This document shows, piece by piece, positions 21,431-32,510 of a DNA stretch of 64,000 nucleotides; position 1 is the first letter of the stretch; every line of letters begins with the position of its first letter. Source of the stretch: Dactylorhiza incarnata (Eukaryota > Streptophyta > Magnoliopsida > Asparagales > Orchidaceae); NCBI GenBank assembly GCA_033032865.1, contig JAWHQI010000262.1:3665501-3729500 (forward strand), in the 5' to 3' direction. The notes below the pieces were generated by a model, which was not told the DNA's origin, ran no database searches, and was given only the letters and a program-made list of their open reading frames with translations. The position numbers and the translations under genes are program-made.

Positions 21431-21619
21431 TCGCAGCATTTGCTTTGCTCATCATTATGATGACAAGCATACTTTGTCGATGACATCTCCTGTTCTTCTC
21501 GACGACATACCTTTAACTTCCTAAGATTATGATCAAGAGAAGTGATCAAATACAAAGTGAAGTTTTCTTGACTTGATGACTTCTTCAAATCAGGAATCAT
21601 GTGGGCAAGATTCCCAACA

Positions 21620-21634
21620 ATCTCCCCCTATTTG
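21620..21634 (-). other. Polypurine tract of the Sirevirus-like element
   Basis: The minus strand reads AAATAGGGGGAGAT directly before the LTR start TGTTGGGAATC. This is a clear copia PPT and confirms the minus orientation. Confidence 0.85.
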
Positions 21635-21985
21635 AAGAAGTCAGAATCTCAATTCAAGACTACTTTCACTTGACAATAAATGTTATATTCTTAAAGACTA
21701 CTTATCTTTTGCTTCTCTTCTGAGTACATCAAGCTTGTAGCTCCCCCTTGATTTGATGTCTCTTCTTTTGTGACTCCCCCTACTCCTTTTCTCCCCTTAT
21801 CTTTAAGGTCTTCTTGAGCATCTTGTCTTGAACATGTTGATGCCATTTCTCCCTGTTTCTGACTTCTTTTCTGCAGCTCTCCTTTAGGTAGCAAGCTCCC
21901 CCTTACTCAGTCATAGTTCATCCAAATCCTGAGAGAATTTCTAACCAATCATCTGGAAAGGGATTAGTGAAGAATAAGTTAAGGA

Positions 21986-22558
21986 TTACTCTAAGTTTAA
22001 CATCCCCAATTGGAATTTGAAGAAGTTAAACTTAGCTTCATCTAGGGGCTTTGTAAATATATCAGCCACTTGTTTGTCTGTCGGGAGAAATTCAAGAGTG
22101 ATATCTTCATTTTCCACATGCTCCCTGATGAAGTGAAACCTGATCTCAATATGCTTAGTCCTGCTGTGAGAGACAGGGTTATTAGCAATTGAGATTGCAC
22201 TTGAAGAGTCACAAAACAGGGGTGTTTTGGTCATCTTTAGATTGTAGTCTTCAAGTTGATGCTGAATCCATAGCAGTTGGGCACAGCAGATCCCAGCAGA
22301 GATATACTCTGATTCTGTTGTTGAGATTGCCACACTAGTTTGCTTCTTACTGCTCCAAGAGATCAGTCTTCCACCAAGGAATTGACAAGTCCCTGAGGTA
22401 GTCTTCCTATCTTCTTTGCACCCTGCATAATCTGCATCTGAGTAGCCAATCCGTTCACAACCATTGTTCCTAGGGTACCATAAGCCAAGATTTGATGTAC
22501 CCTTTAGGTATCTTAAGATTCTCTTGACAGAGACATGATGAGATTCCTTAGGATTCAC
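21986..22558 (-). pseudogene. RNase H of the Sirevirus-like element
   Basis: 190-codon open frame at the end of pol. It begins after a stop with HVSVKRILRYLKGTSNLGLW and carries the copia RNase H signature: YSDADYAG (Asp), TTESEYISA (Glu), FCDSSSAI (Asp), RTKHIEIRFHFIRE and DIFTKPLDEAKF. The catalytic acidic residues look present, and this is the best preserved domain of the element. The frame ends near the natural end of pol, 350 bp from the PPT. The intervening 21640-21985 is 3' untranslated sequence. Confidence 0.85.
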
Positions 22559-22778
22559 CTAATATCTAGCACAGACACATGTAGCAAACATTATGTCAGG
22601 CCTACTTGCACTTAGATAAAGCAAAGATCCAATCATGCATCTGTACTTGGTTTCATCAAAGGGTATGCCCTTCTCATCCTTGTCCAGAGACACAGTGGTT
22701 CTCATTGGAGTCTTCATTGAAGAAGTCCAATCCAAATTTCTTGACTAGCTCCCTAATGAATTTGGTCTGAGAGATGAA
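22559..22778 (-). pseudogene. Sirevirus RT C-terminal fragment, left of the Athila insertion
   Basis: The frame includes IFISQTKFIRELVKKFGLDF, the standard end of the copia RT. It is cut at 22783 by the Athila-like LTR. The preceding residues (GLQVK, then a stop, then SEDG) are on the far side at 32511-32560. TSD AATAC occurs at both junctions. Confidence 0.85.
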
Positions 22779-22783
22779 AATAC

Positions 22784-24086
22784 TAATATAAAAATTTCGT
22801 GCTTTGAAATTAAGCAAAGGTTTGAAGATTTTCTCCAAAACTATATCCGAATAAGTCAAGTGTACCTTATCGTTTATAGTATAGGATATTTAGAAATACC
22901 AAGGTCGTACTCCACGGGGCACGTTGATTACTTCTACTTCGAGGAAAATCACCGTTATCTTATGGAACAATTTTTGAGGGTTGTTTTACTAAACTAAAAA
23001 ATAGACAAATTGCAAGAAGGAAAATCACTATGAAGAAAGAGAGGTAAAGAAAACTATGCCAACTTTCATTGAAATGAAAAGCTATTACAACTCTTTAAAT
23101 AAGATTACAAAGCTAGGATAATTATGTCTACAAGATTTAACTAACTATTGCATAGAAATAGGAACTAGCACATTACATGAATTGAAAAGAAAGAGAACAT
23201 GAAATTGAAAGACATAAAAAAAAGCATTAAAAAAGTTCACTAACAGCTCTAACAGTAACTCCCCTCTCTAAATTTCTGAACTCTTAACTCAAGGGAGAGC
23301 CTCTTAATTTATAGGCAAAAATTTCAAGTTACACGCCCTCGGTCACGGGCGTGACCTAGGGTCACGGGCGTGACCTAGGGCGTGTAAACATTGATGACAT
23401 TGGATCTGACAGTGGCGTGGACTTTGCGTGATGGTGGGAGAAATTCGGACAATACACGCTCGTGTAACTTGGGTCACAGGCGTGTACTTGGGCGTCTTCA
23501 TCAATGCAGTATGGGCTTGAATTCGGCGCGGCATGGGCTTGAATTCGGCGCGGCAGGGAGCAGGGATCACGCGGGAAGTCACGGGCGTGACTCCTTGGTC
23601 ACGGGCGTGACTTGGGTCAACTCTTCGACAGAGAGCGTTCGTCAAACTCAGGGGCAGAGCGCGTTCGTCGAAATCAGCTCAGGCTTCGTCGAACGTAGGG
23701 GCACAGAGCGCTCGTCGAACTGAGGGGTAGAGCGCGTTCGTCGAACTCAGCTCCAATTTCGTCGAATGCAGGGGCAGAGAGCTTTCGTCGAACACAGCTC
23801 CAATTTCATCGAACGCAGGGGCAGAGAGCTTTCGTCGAACTCAGCTCGGTTTTCGTCGAACGCAGATCTTTAGGTCACACGCCCTTGGTCACGGGCGTGA
23901 CTGAGGGCGTGACTTGTGATTTTCTCCAATTTTTCCCAAAATTCTACAAAAATAAAAGCAAAACTACATTTAGAACAGAAATTATAAAAGAAGTGTTTTT
24001 AAACTAAAATATAAATAATATTTGCAATTTTAAATTAAAACTAAACTAAATACTATAATTAAAATACGCATAAATAATACTCATCA
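22784..24086 (-). repeat. 3' LTR of the Athila-like element
   Basis: Matches 31157-32505. Minus TATA (TATAAAT) at 23317-23323. U3 contains about nine TTCGTCGAAC-type motifs (23625-23870) and several copies of the near-palindrome GTCACGGGCGTGAC (between 23340 and 23905). The terminal dinucleotide at 22784 is TA instead of TG. Confidence 0.9.
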
Positions 24087-25782
24087 AATACCCCTATACT
24101 TAAGCTTTTGCTATTCCAGAGCAAAAGTGTGAGACATAATTTATAAGACATCCATAAAATTTTTAATTTTAAACTAAAATTTCATTTAAACCAAAAGTTA
24201 AGTTAAGAGTAAATTCAAGGAGGAGTTAAGTCCTAAATTATGATGATGATTTGAAAAGAGGGAAAAATGTTTAGGCAAGGACTTCTCAAGAAAATTAATT
24301 AGTTTAACAATATTGTAGAAATTATAAAACGAGATTAAATTAAAATTATAAGAACTCTATCTTAAAAGAAACTTGAGGAAACATAACTTACTAAATATTG
24401 CTCTCTCCATAATCTTAAACTAAATCTAGAACAATGATAATTGGCTAAGGGGGATTTCATAAAATTTGGCAAAAGAAGAGAATTTTTTGAATGGAGGTAA
24501 TGGAATTTATCCTTATCCTGAATATTTTTTTCTCTTTTTTTTCTTCTAATAAAAACCCAAAATGTATATGTTTAGGAGTTTGAATTTTATCCTCTTACTC
24601 CATGCCATATAATCTTTTAAATGATTTTGGGTGCATATGTTTAGAAAATAATGAATTTTATCCTCTTATTCCCATGACATATGATCTTTTAAACTTCATT
24701 TTTTGTAGGCCAACAAAGGGGGTAGGGAAGGAAAATAAATTTAGCTAGCTTTAAATTATATTGAGAGCAAATTCTAGTAAAATTAAATTTCCTAAGATCT
24801 AAAACGTTAGAAGAAAATATAATTGAAATCTAAAGAAGTTTAGCAAATTCACTACAAAATGAAGCCATTTAAAAATAAAAAGAGAAGTCATGCTAAATAA
24901 ATTCTCTAATCAAGTTAAAATCATAAGAAGATTCTTAAAGCAAAATTACCTCATATTTAAAATTAACAAACTATGATAAGCAAAATTTTAGCTAATTAAA
25001 AACCTAAACATGCTTATAAACATCCTCAACTAGATTTCTAAGAACTCACAAAAACAACAAATAGGAGAGGTATAAGATTTTTATATTTTTTTGGTTTTTT
25101 TTTGTATTTTAAGTTTTTCATATTTTTTTATTTTGATATTATCTTTATTTATTTATTTTTTGAAAAGAAATAAACAATAAAAACATATACTAAAAAGCTT
25201 AAAATAGTTTTTTTTAATTCTTGGACTTCCCGAGGTATACCCTGTGAAGGGTTCTCACGGTACTAGGAGGTAAGATGGGGTGAGGTCCCAAACGTCCCTT
25301 TCCAAGATTTAAATTTTTCGATTTTCTCAATTTTTTGAGTTTTTGGGTTTTACAAGTGCTTAAATAGAAGGAAACATAAGAAAAATATAAATTTTTATTA
25401 TTTTATTTATTTTTTGAAAATTTTTTTAATTAAAAACTATTTACAAAGAACTATTTACACCCCAATACTTAAAGTTAAACATTGTCCCCAATGTTAAAAA
25501 CTAAGTATGAAGTAAAAGAAAATAAAGTGCAAGACAAAACAAAAATAATAATAGAAAAGAAGGAGAGGTTAAGAGGGCTTCCCTGGTTATGAAGATGCGG
25601 GGGAAGCGGCGGTTACCTACAAAACATGTTAAAATAAAAAGCAATAAAAAGATAACTTTGGGGTGCCTCTCAAAAGCGCTTTGTTTAAGGTCGCGTAGCT
25701 TGACCCACTTGCCGATCATATTATAGGATGAAAAGATAATGATTCACTCTTCTCGTTAGCTAGCTCTCCCGGAAGATATAAC
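24087..25782. other. 3' untranslated region of the Athila-like element
   Basis: AT-rich, with the polypurine tract (minus AGTATAGGGGTATT) at 24087-24100. The only open frame of note is 72 codons at 25501-25719 (minus) with a hydrophobic C-terminal half. It is too short and isolated to call an env-like gene. Nothing else coding is seen. Confidence 0.6.
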
Positions 25783-27341
25783 TTAAGGCAGTGCCCATTT
25801 ACTTTGAAGGTACTTTTTTTCGGGGTAGGAAATTAGGATTGTCCCATAGGACCAAACCTCTTTAACAATAAAGGGTCCGGTCCATCGGGATTTTAGTTTT
25901 CCCGGAAAAAGGCGAAGGCGGGAATTATAAAGGAGGACGAGGTCGCCCGGCAAAAAAGTTTTCGGAAATTTTATGTGTTTATCGTGATAAAACTTTGTTC
26001 GCTCCTTATATAATTTATTGCTCTCATACACATTCGCTCGCCATTCATCTAATTCGTTCATTTGAAATTTTCTTTGATCGCCCACTAAAGTGGAATCGAG
26101 ATTTAAAAATTTAAGCGCCCAAAATGTGCGGTGTTCTAATTCGACCGGAAGGTGGCAAGCCTTGCCATAAACCATTTGATACGGTGTACAACCGATAGCG
26201 ATCTTGTACGCCGTTCGATAGGCCCATAGCGCGTCATCGAGCTTTATTGCCCAATCCTTCCGATTAATAGAAACCATTTTTTTAAAATCCGCTTTAATTC
26301 TCGATTAACAACTTTGACTTGTCCGCTCGTTTGTGGGTGATATGCAGTGGATAATTTGTGCGTGACACCATATTTTGCTAAAAAATTTGTAAATTGACTA
26401 TTGCAAAAATGGGTGCCCCGATCACTCACTATAGCGCGCGGCGTGCCAAATCGAGAAAATAATTTTTTTAAGAAATTAACGACGACTCGCGCATCGTTGG
26501 TGGGGAGAGCTTGTGCTTCCGCCCACCTCGACACGTAGTCGACCGCAACGAGAATATACTTGTTTGAATAAGAGGGAGGGAGAGGACCAACAAAATCAAT
26601 ACCCCAAAGAACGAATATTTCGCATTCTAAGAAAATGTTTTGGGGCATCTCATCCCGACGGGATATGTTCCCCGACCGCTGGCAGCTGTCGCAAGTACTC
26701 ACAAGGGTGTGAGCATCTTTGAAGAGCGTGGGCCAATAAAAGCCCTCCTCCAGCGCCTTCCTCGTGGTTCGGTTAGCTTGATAATGACCACCGGTTGGTC
26801 CCTCGTGACAATGACGTAAAATTTTAAGGCCTTCCTCACTTGAGACGCATCTTATCACCACCTGGTCTGCGCAAACACGGAATAAAAAGGGGTCCTCCCA
26901 AAAATAATTCTTTAAATCAGAAAAGAATTTCTTCTTTTGCTGACTCGAGAATTCTTTTGGCAGGACCCGGGCTACTAAATAGTTAGCCAAATCTACAAAC
27001 CAGGGGGTAGAAGATGAATTAATATTTTCGAGAGCAAGGAGGCGCTCTTTGGGAAATTTATCGTTAATGTCAGCTTCTATTAATGCTTCCGAGGAGGGAT
27101 TTTCTAATCGAGAAAGATGATCGGCCGCCAAGTTTTCGGTTCCCCTTTTGTCCATGATCTCTAAATCAAACTCCTGCAAGAGGAGGATCCATCGCAAAAG
27201 ACGAGGCTTGGCGTCCGATTTACTTATGAGATACCTAAGCGAGGAGTGATCTGTGAAGATGATAACTTTGAAAAGCGTGATATACGACCTAAACTTATCA
27301 AAAGAAAAAACGATTGCTAGAAGTTCCTTCTCGGTAGTGGT
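25783..27341 (-). pseudogene. RNase H end and integrase of the Athila-like element
   Basis: The frame at 26244-27197 gives [16 protein letters not shown] (end of RNase H) and the HHCC zinc region ([11 protein letters not shown], then CDSCQRSG). The integrase core follows: WGIDFVGPL (Asp), IVSDRGTHF (Asp) and [12 protein letters not shown], where the catalytic Glu of the family pattern GQ(V)E is Lys. A one-base loss in an A-run near 26278 shifts the frame. The C-terminal part continues at 25783-26277 with DDALWAYRTAYK, KACHLPVELEH and LKSRWTGPFIV. A TAG at about 27339-27341 separates it from RT. Inactive. Confidence 0.88.
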
Positions 27342-28677
27342 CTAGTTCGCTTGTGCCGATGTGAGTGTTTTGCTCGCATAATAAATCGAGTGGAAATACT
27401 TACTCACCCGTTGGCATAAAGCAGCACCACCTGCAATATCACTCGCGTCGCACATGATTTCAAAAGGGAGCGACCAATCTGGGGCGACTAGAATCGGGGA
27501 GTTTATAAGTTTCTCTTTGATAAGCTTAAAGACCAAGTGGCATTCATCGTTAAAAATAAAGGAGGATTCTTTTTCGAGAAGATGGGTTAACGACTTTGTG
27601 ATTTTGGAAAAATTTTGTATAAAGCGCCGATAAAACCCCGCGTAGCCTAGGAAACTTCTAATAGCTTTTACATTTGTTGGAGGGGGGAGCTTTTCAATTA
27701 CTTCGATCTTGGCCTTATCGACCCCGATCCCTTTGTCCGAAATTTTATGGCCAAGGACTAATCCTTCTTTGACCATAAAATGACATTTCTCCCAATTAAG
27801 CGCTAAATTCGTTTCCTCACATCGCTGCAGCATGCGCTCGAGATTTTTTAAACAAATTTTAAATGAGTTTCCGAACACGGAGAAATCGTCCATAAACACT
27901 TCCATCACCTCCTCTACTAACTCGTCAAATATTGCCAGCATACACCTTTGGAATGTAGCTGGCGCGTTACAAAGACCAAATGGCATCCTTCGATAAGCGA
28001 AGGTGCCAAAGGGACAAGTGAAAGTGATTTTCTCTTGGTCGTCGGGCGAAATTGGGATTTGGAAATATCCCGACAAACCATCGAGAAAACAGTAGTAGGA
28101 GTGACCTGAAAGGCATACTAAAATTTGATCGATAAAAGGTAGCAGAAAGTGATCCTTACGGGTGGCATCATTTAGTTTTCGATAATCAATGCACATTCGC
28201 CAACCCGTAACAGTACGGGTTGGGATCAATCCATTATGTTCGTTCGCAACTACCGCGACGCCACCTTTCTTTGGTACGACTTGTACTGGGCTAACCCAAG
28301 TACTATCTGATATCGGGTATATGATTCCCGCGTCTAAAATTTAATAACTTCGGCCTTAACGACTTCTTTCATGTTCGGTTTAGTCGTCGTTGAGGCTGGA
28401 CTGAGTTGCGGGAATTATCTTCGAGAAAGATTTTATGAGTGCAAAAGGAAGGGTTTATACCCTTAATATCCGATATTTGCCACGCAATTGCGTGGCGGTG
28501 CTTTCTTAAGACTATAGACAACTCAGAAAGTTCGGAGTTGCTAAGATCGGATGAAACGATGACAGGTAGCTTAGACTCTTTTTCTAAAAATAAATATTGG
28601 AGGTGAGGGGGGAGTTGTTTTAACTCTAATACGGGTGGCTCTTCATAAGATGTTTTGATTTTTGTTTTTCTAAACAT
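27342..28677 (-). pseudogene. Reverse transcriptase of the Athila-like element
   Basis: The main frame, 27342-28229, has GWRMCIDYRKLNDATRKDHF, FLDGLSGYFQIPI, MPFGLCNAPATFQRCM, EVFMDDFSVFG (catalytic FMDD) and FLGYAGFYRRFI, then the start of RNase H (FEIMCDASDIAGGAAL). Upstream, 28369-28677 holds LPPHLQYLFLE and HRHAIAWQISDIKGI. Between them a one-base loss near 28335 breaks the frame, and another shift near 28660 separates it from protease. The domain is otherwise well preserved. Confidence 0.9.
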
Positions 28678-29447
28678 AGTGGTTCGGGTGGTGTGGGGTG
28701 AGAGACTTCATCTTCAAGATAAAAGAGTTCGACGAGCTCGGGATTACTACTTGCTGATGATACTAACACGGGGGGTGAATATAACTCACAATACTCTTCC
28801 AGGTAAAAACATGAATCGTCGTTTTCTAATGTGTTCCGCATCGAGGAATTTATGCCGAAAGTAACTTCATCGTCTCCAACCTGTAGGAGGAGATTTCCGT
28901 TACTTACGTCTATAATAGCGCGGGAGGTGGAAAGGAAGGGGCGGCCGAGTATGAGGGGTACTTCGACATCCTCTTCGATGTCAAGAATGACAAAATCCAC
29001 CGGGAAGATGAATTTGTCAATCTTGACGAGCACGTCCTTCACTATTCCTACCAGATATTTTAAAGAACGATCCGCTAATTGAATACTCATTCGAGTGGGT
29101 CTAGGATTTCCTAGACCTAGCTTTTTGAATAATGAAAATGGCATGGGATTAATGCTTGCTCCAAGATCTGCTAAGGCGTGTTTTACTAACGAATTGCCAA
29201 ATAAACACGGGATGGAAAACCGTCCCGGGTCATTTGCTTTTTGAGGCAATTTGTTGAGTACAACCGCGGAGCATTCTGCGTTTAAAGAAATATGCGAAAT
29301 ATCTTCTAATCTTTTCTTATTGGAGAGCAACTCCTTAAGATATTTCGCATATTTAGGCATTTGAGAGATAGCCTCGTAGAAGGGTACATTAATATGAATT
29401 TGCTTTAAAATGTCTAAAAACTTTTTAAAAAATTTTTCGGTGCACAC
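28626..29447 (-). pseudogene. Protease region of the Athila-like element
   Basis: 273-codon frame. ISHISLNAECSAVVLNKLP and DPGRFSIPCLFG lead into KHALADLGASINPMPFSLFK. Athila elements characteristically have DLGAS(I/V)N at the retropepsin active site rather than DTG. VPLILGRPFLSTSRAIIDV follows (the protease flap and core ILGRPFL). The region N-terminal to it (MCTEKFFKKFLDILKQIHIN) is the gag-protease junction typical of the lineage. Confidence 0.88.
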
Positions 29448-29457
29448 ACTTTTAAAC

Positions 29458-29780
29458 TTAGACGGATAAAGCTAACGTAGAGGGCAAATTCGAAGATAAA
29501 TTAAGAGTAGGAGGAGGAGGAGAGGAAGTTACCTTGGGTTCGTCCTGTTTTGAAACCACCTCCTTCCCGCTTTGGAGTGTAATCGCGTGCGCGCTCTCCT
29601 TTGGATTTTGCTCTGTATTCCCCGGTAGTGCTCCTTGCTGACGCTCAGAAATCATCTTTGCGAGCTGGCCCACTTGATTCTCTAAATTTTTGATCGATCC
29701 GGTAAGGTCCGGATGTTCGTTTCATTTGTAGCAACATATTTTGCAAAGACCTCTTCAAGCAAAGAGGGCTTGTGTTGTTG
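29458..29780 (-). pseudogene. Gag-protease linker of the Athila-like element
   Basis: A 71-codon frame at 29458-29673 reads MGQLAKMISERQQGALPGN and SAHAITLQSGKEV. The latter is the conserved 'AITLRSGK' block of Athila gag C-termini. Frameshifts separate it from gag on the right and protease on the left. Confidence 0.75.
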
Positions 29781-29850
29781 CGGTGGAAAACCGGGAGGAT
29801 TAAAATTTTGAGAAATCAAATTTAGAGGCGAAGTTAAGTTAAGAAGTTGA

Positions 29851-30996
29851 TTAGGGGGGGGGGGGTTGATTTAGATTCATAGGACGCTGAGCATTTCCTT
29901 GGTTGCTCCATGAGAAATTCGGATGATTCATATAACCCGCATTGTATGTGTTGTTATACGGAGCGAAGTTTGGGTTATAGGAAGGACGAGGCAGATTTAC
30001 CATGTAGTCAACCTGTTCTTCAATTAAAACGTTATTAGCCCAAGGAGGAGTGGCGGAGGAAGCAGACATCTCCGCCACTTGCTTTGTTAAGCGCTCAACT
30101 TGTAAAGCCAAATTTGCGTTTGCGTCTATTTCAAAAATTCCGGCTGGCTTATTAGGCCGTGCTCGGGACATGTTCCATTGGTACGCATTCGTGTCCATCT
30201 CTTCGAAAAGCTCTTGAGCGGCGTCCGGGGTTTTGTTATTTAACGTCCACCCGGCGGCCGCATCAATCATTTGCCTCGTTTGGAGATTTAAGTCATTATA
30301 AAATATTTGCACTTGTTGCCAAGTGGCAAGTGCATGGTGAGGGCATCGACGCAAAAGCTCCTTGAAGCGCTCCCATGTGTCATAGAGAGTCTCCGAGTCG
30401 ATTTGCATGAACGATGCAATATCCATGCGCAATTTTGCGGTCTTTGAAGGCGGGAAATATTTATTTAGAAATTTTTTCGCCATTTCGGCCCATGTAGTGA
30501 TGGATCCCCTAGGTAGGGAGCCCAGCCACGGCTTGGCCTTAGACAGCAAAGAAAAAGAAAAAAGACGCAATTGAATGGCGTCATCGGTGACGCCATTGAT
30601 TTTAAAAGTATCGCAAATTTCAAGAAAGTAAGAAATATGCGAATTTGGATCTTCGTCCGGTTGACCATCGAAGGTCACTGATTGTTGCACCATTTGTATG
30701 ATGCTGGACTTGATCTCAAAATTATTGTTCGCCACCGTGGGGCAAACAATACTCGATTGTGTGCCTTCCAAATTCGGCCGTGCATAATAGGATATGGTCC
30801 GTTGCGCGACTTCATTAGGATTTGGCGCGTTAGGATTAGGAGGATTAAGATCAGGATCCATATTCGCTGTGTTAGTATCCCCGATCGACTCTTCGAATTC
30901 AAATTGATTATCCTTATCAAGAGAACGGCGGTGCCTAAAAAGGGTTCGCTCGATCTCTGGATCAAAAGGAATATTTGAAGCGCTACCTCGGGTCAT
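29851..30996 (-). CDS. Gag of the Athila-like element
   Basis: 381-codon uninterrupted frame beginning MTRGSASNIPFDPEIERTL about 135 bp after the PBS, so the start is plausible. The retrotransposon gag core runs roughly from residue 95 to 260: FEIKSSIIQMVQ, DPNSHISYFLEICDTFKING, LLSKAKPWLGSLPRGSITTW and KFLNKYFPPSKTAKLR. A coiled-coil-prone stretch (LALQVERLTKQVAEM) and an Asn/Pro-rich tail follow; a G-run at about 29855-29865 may be a frameshift site. It forms the particle shell. Best preserved gene of this element. Confidence 0.88.
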   Translation of the reverse strand: MTRGSASNIPFDPEIERTLFRHRRSLDKDNQFEFEESIGDTNTANMDPDLNPPNPNAPNPNEVAQRTISYYARPNLEGTQSSIVCPTVANNNFEIKSSIIQMVQQSVTFDGQPDEDPNSHISYFLEICDTFKINGVTDDAIQLRLFSFSLLSKAKPWLGSLPRGSITTWAEMAKKFLNKYFPPSKTAKLRMDIASFMQIDSETLYDTWERFKELLRRCPHHALATWQQVQIFYNDLNLQTRQMIDAAAGWTLNNKTPDAAQELFEEMDTNAYQWNMSRARPNKPAGIFEIDANANLALQVERLTKQVAEMSASSATPPWANNVLIEEQVDYMVNLPRPSYNPNFAPYNNTYNAGYMNHPNFSWSNQGNAQRPMNLNQPPPP

Positions 30997-31132
30997 ACAC
31001 TAAAAAAGCAAAAAGAAAGGAAGAGGAAAAACTAAAAAAAAATTCTTTTTGAAATTTAGAAAAAGCAAAATAAAATAAAAACAAGCATGATAAAATTAAT
31101 AGCTATCCTCTTTTCAAAATATCTACGCATGG

Positions 31133-31150
31133 TCCCCGGCAACGGCGCCA
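31133..31150 (-). other. Primer-binding site of the Athila-like element (tRNA-Asp type)
   Basis: The minus strand reads TGGCGCCGTTGCCGGGGA, 6 bases from the LTR end. It is an exact match to the complement of the plant tRNA-Asp 3' end as generally reported for Athila/Tat elements. Confidence 0.9.
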
Positions 31151-31156
31151 AAAACT

Positions 31157-32505
31157 TGATATAAAAATTTCGTGCTTTGAAATTAAGCAAAGGTTTTAAG
31201 ATTTTGTCCAAAACTATATCAGAATAAGGCAAGTGTACTTTATCGTCTATAGTATAGGATATTGAGAAATACCAAGGTCGTATTCCACGGGGCACGTTAA
31301 TTACTTCTACTTCGAGGAAAATCACCATTATCTTATCGAATAATTTTTTAGGGTTGTTTTACTAAACTAAAAAAAAAAGACAAATTGCAACAAGTAAAAT
31401 CACTATGAAGAAAGAGAGGTAAAGAAAACTATGCCAACTTTCATTGAAATGAAAAGCTATTTCAACTCTTTAAATAAGATTACAAAGCTAGGATAATTAA
31501 GGCTACAAGCTTTAACTAAATATTGCATAGAAATAGGAACTAGCACATTACATGAATTGAAAAGAAAGAGAACATGAAATTGAAAGACATAAAAAAAGCA
31601 TTGAAAAAGTTCACTAACAGCTCTAACCGTAACTCCCCTCTCTAAATTTCTGAACTCTTAACTCAAGGGAGAGCCTCTGAATTTATAGACAAAAATTTCA
31701 AGTTGCACGCCCTCGGTCACGGGCGTGACCTATGGTCACGGGCGTGACCTAGGGCGTGTAAACATTGATGACATTGGATCTGACAGTGGCGTGGACTTTG
31801 TGTAACGGCGGGAGAAATTCGGACATTACACACCCATGTAACTTGGGTCACGGGCGTGTACTTGGGCGGCTTCATCAATGCAGCATGGGTTTGAATTCGG
31901 CGTGGCATGGGCTTGAATTCGGCACGCCAGGGAGCAGGGATCACGCGGGAAGTCACGGGCGTGACTCCTTGGTCACGGGCGTGACTTGGGTCAACTCTTC
32001 GACAGAGAGCGTTCGTCGAACTCAGGGGCAGAGCGCGTTCGTCGAACTCAGCTCAGGCTTCGCCGAACGCAGGGGCAGAGAGCGCTCGTCGAACTCAGGG
32101 GCAGAGCGTGTTCATCGAACTCAGCTCCAATTTCATCGAACGCAGGCGCAGAGAGCTTTCGTCGAACTCAGCTCCATTTTCGTCGAACGCAGGGGCAGAG
32201 AGCTTTCGTCGAACTCAGCTCCAATTTCGTCAAACGCAGAGGCAGAGAGCTTTCGTCGAACTCAGCTCGTTTTTGTCGAACACAGATCTTTAGGTCACAC
32301 GCCCTTGGTCACGGGCGTGACTGAGGGCGTGACTTGTGATTTTCTCCAATTTTTCCCAAAATTCTACAAAAATAAAAGTAAAACTACATTTAGAACATAA
32401 ATTATAAAAGAAGTGTTTTAAACTAAAATATAAATAATATTTGCAATTTTAAATTAAAAATAAACTAAATACTATAATTAAAATACGCATAAATACTACT
32501 CATCA
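31157..32505 (-). repeat. 5' LTR of the Athila-like element
   Basis: Begins TGATATA on plus and ends CATCA. Minus TATA at 31681-31687. The U3 motif cluster (TTCGTCGAAC type) is at about 31997-32285, and GTCACGGGCGTGAC copies are at 31717-31750, 31952-31985 and 32308-32330. It is about 46 bp longer than the 3' copy, mostly in the motif array. Confidence 0.9.
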
Positions 32506-32510
32506 AATAC

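Larger units (their letters stand above)
19846..21619 (-). repeat. 3' LTR of the Sirevirus-like element
   Basis: Nearly collinear with 36634-38397. TATA on minus (CTTATAAAAG) at 20710-20719. U3 (right of it) carries the TCGACGAT/TCGTCGAACGCAG motif cluster at about 20865-21435. R/U5 (left) carries about 350 bp of short CAAGCCCGCAAGCC-type repeats (20040-20410) and a perfect hairpin at 19994-20014. Confidence 0.9.
22784..32505 (-). mobile_element. Athila-like Ty3 retrotransposon inserted in the Sirevirus RT
   Basis: LTRs 22784-24086 and 31157-32505 are flanked by AATAC (22779-22783 and 32506-32510). On minus they read TGATGAG...TATATCA; the left copy's inner TG is changed to TA on plus. The PBS is the tRNA-Asp type TGGCGCCGTTGCCGGGGA. 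Gag, protease with the Athila-style DLGASIN, RT, RNase H and integrase lie in Ty3 order. No env-like gene is visible in the 1.7-kb 3' region. Pol has several frameshifts and a mutated integrase Glu. Confidence 0.92.

Noticed and set aside
25501..25719. Env-like gene of the Athila element
   Set aside because: Only 72 codons, a low-complexity hydrophobic tail, and no neighbouring frame to extend it.
31131..31150. tRNA gene fragment
   Set aside because: It is only the 18-nt PBS complementary to the tRNA-Asp 3' end; no cloverleaf around it.
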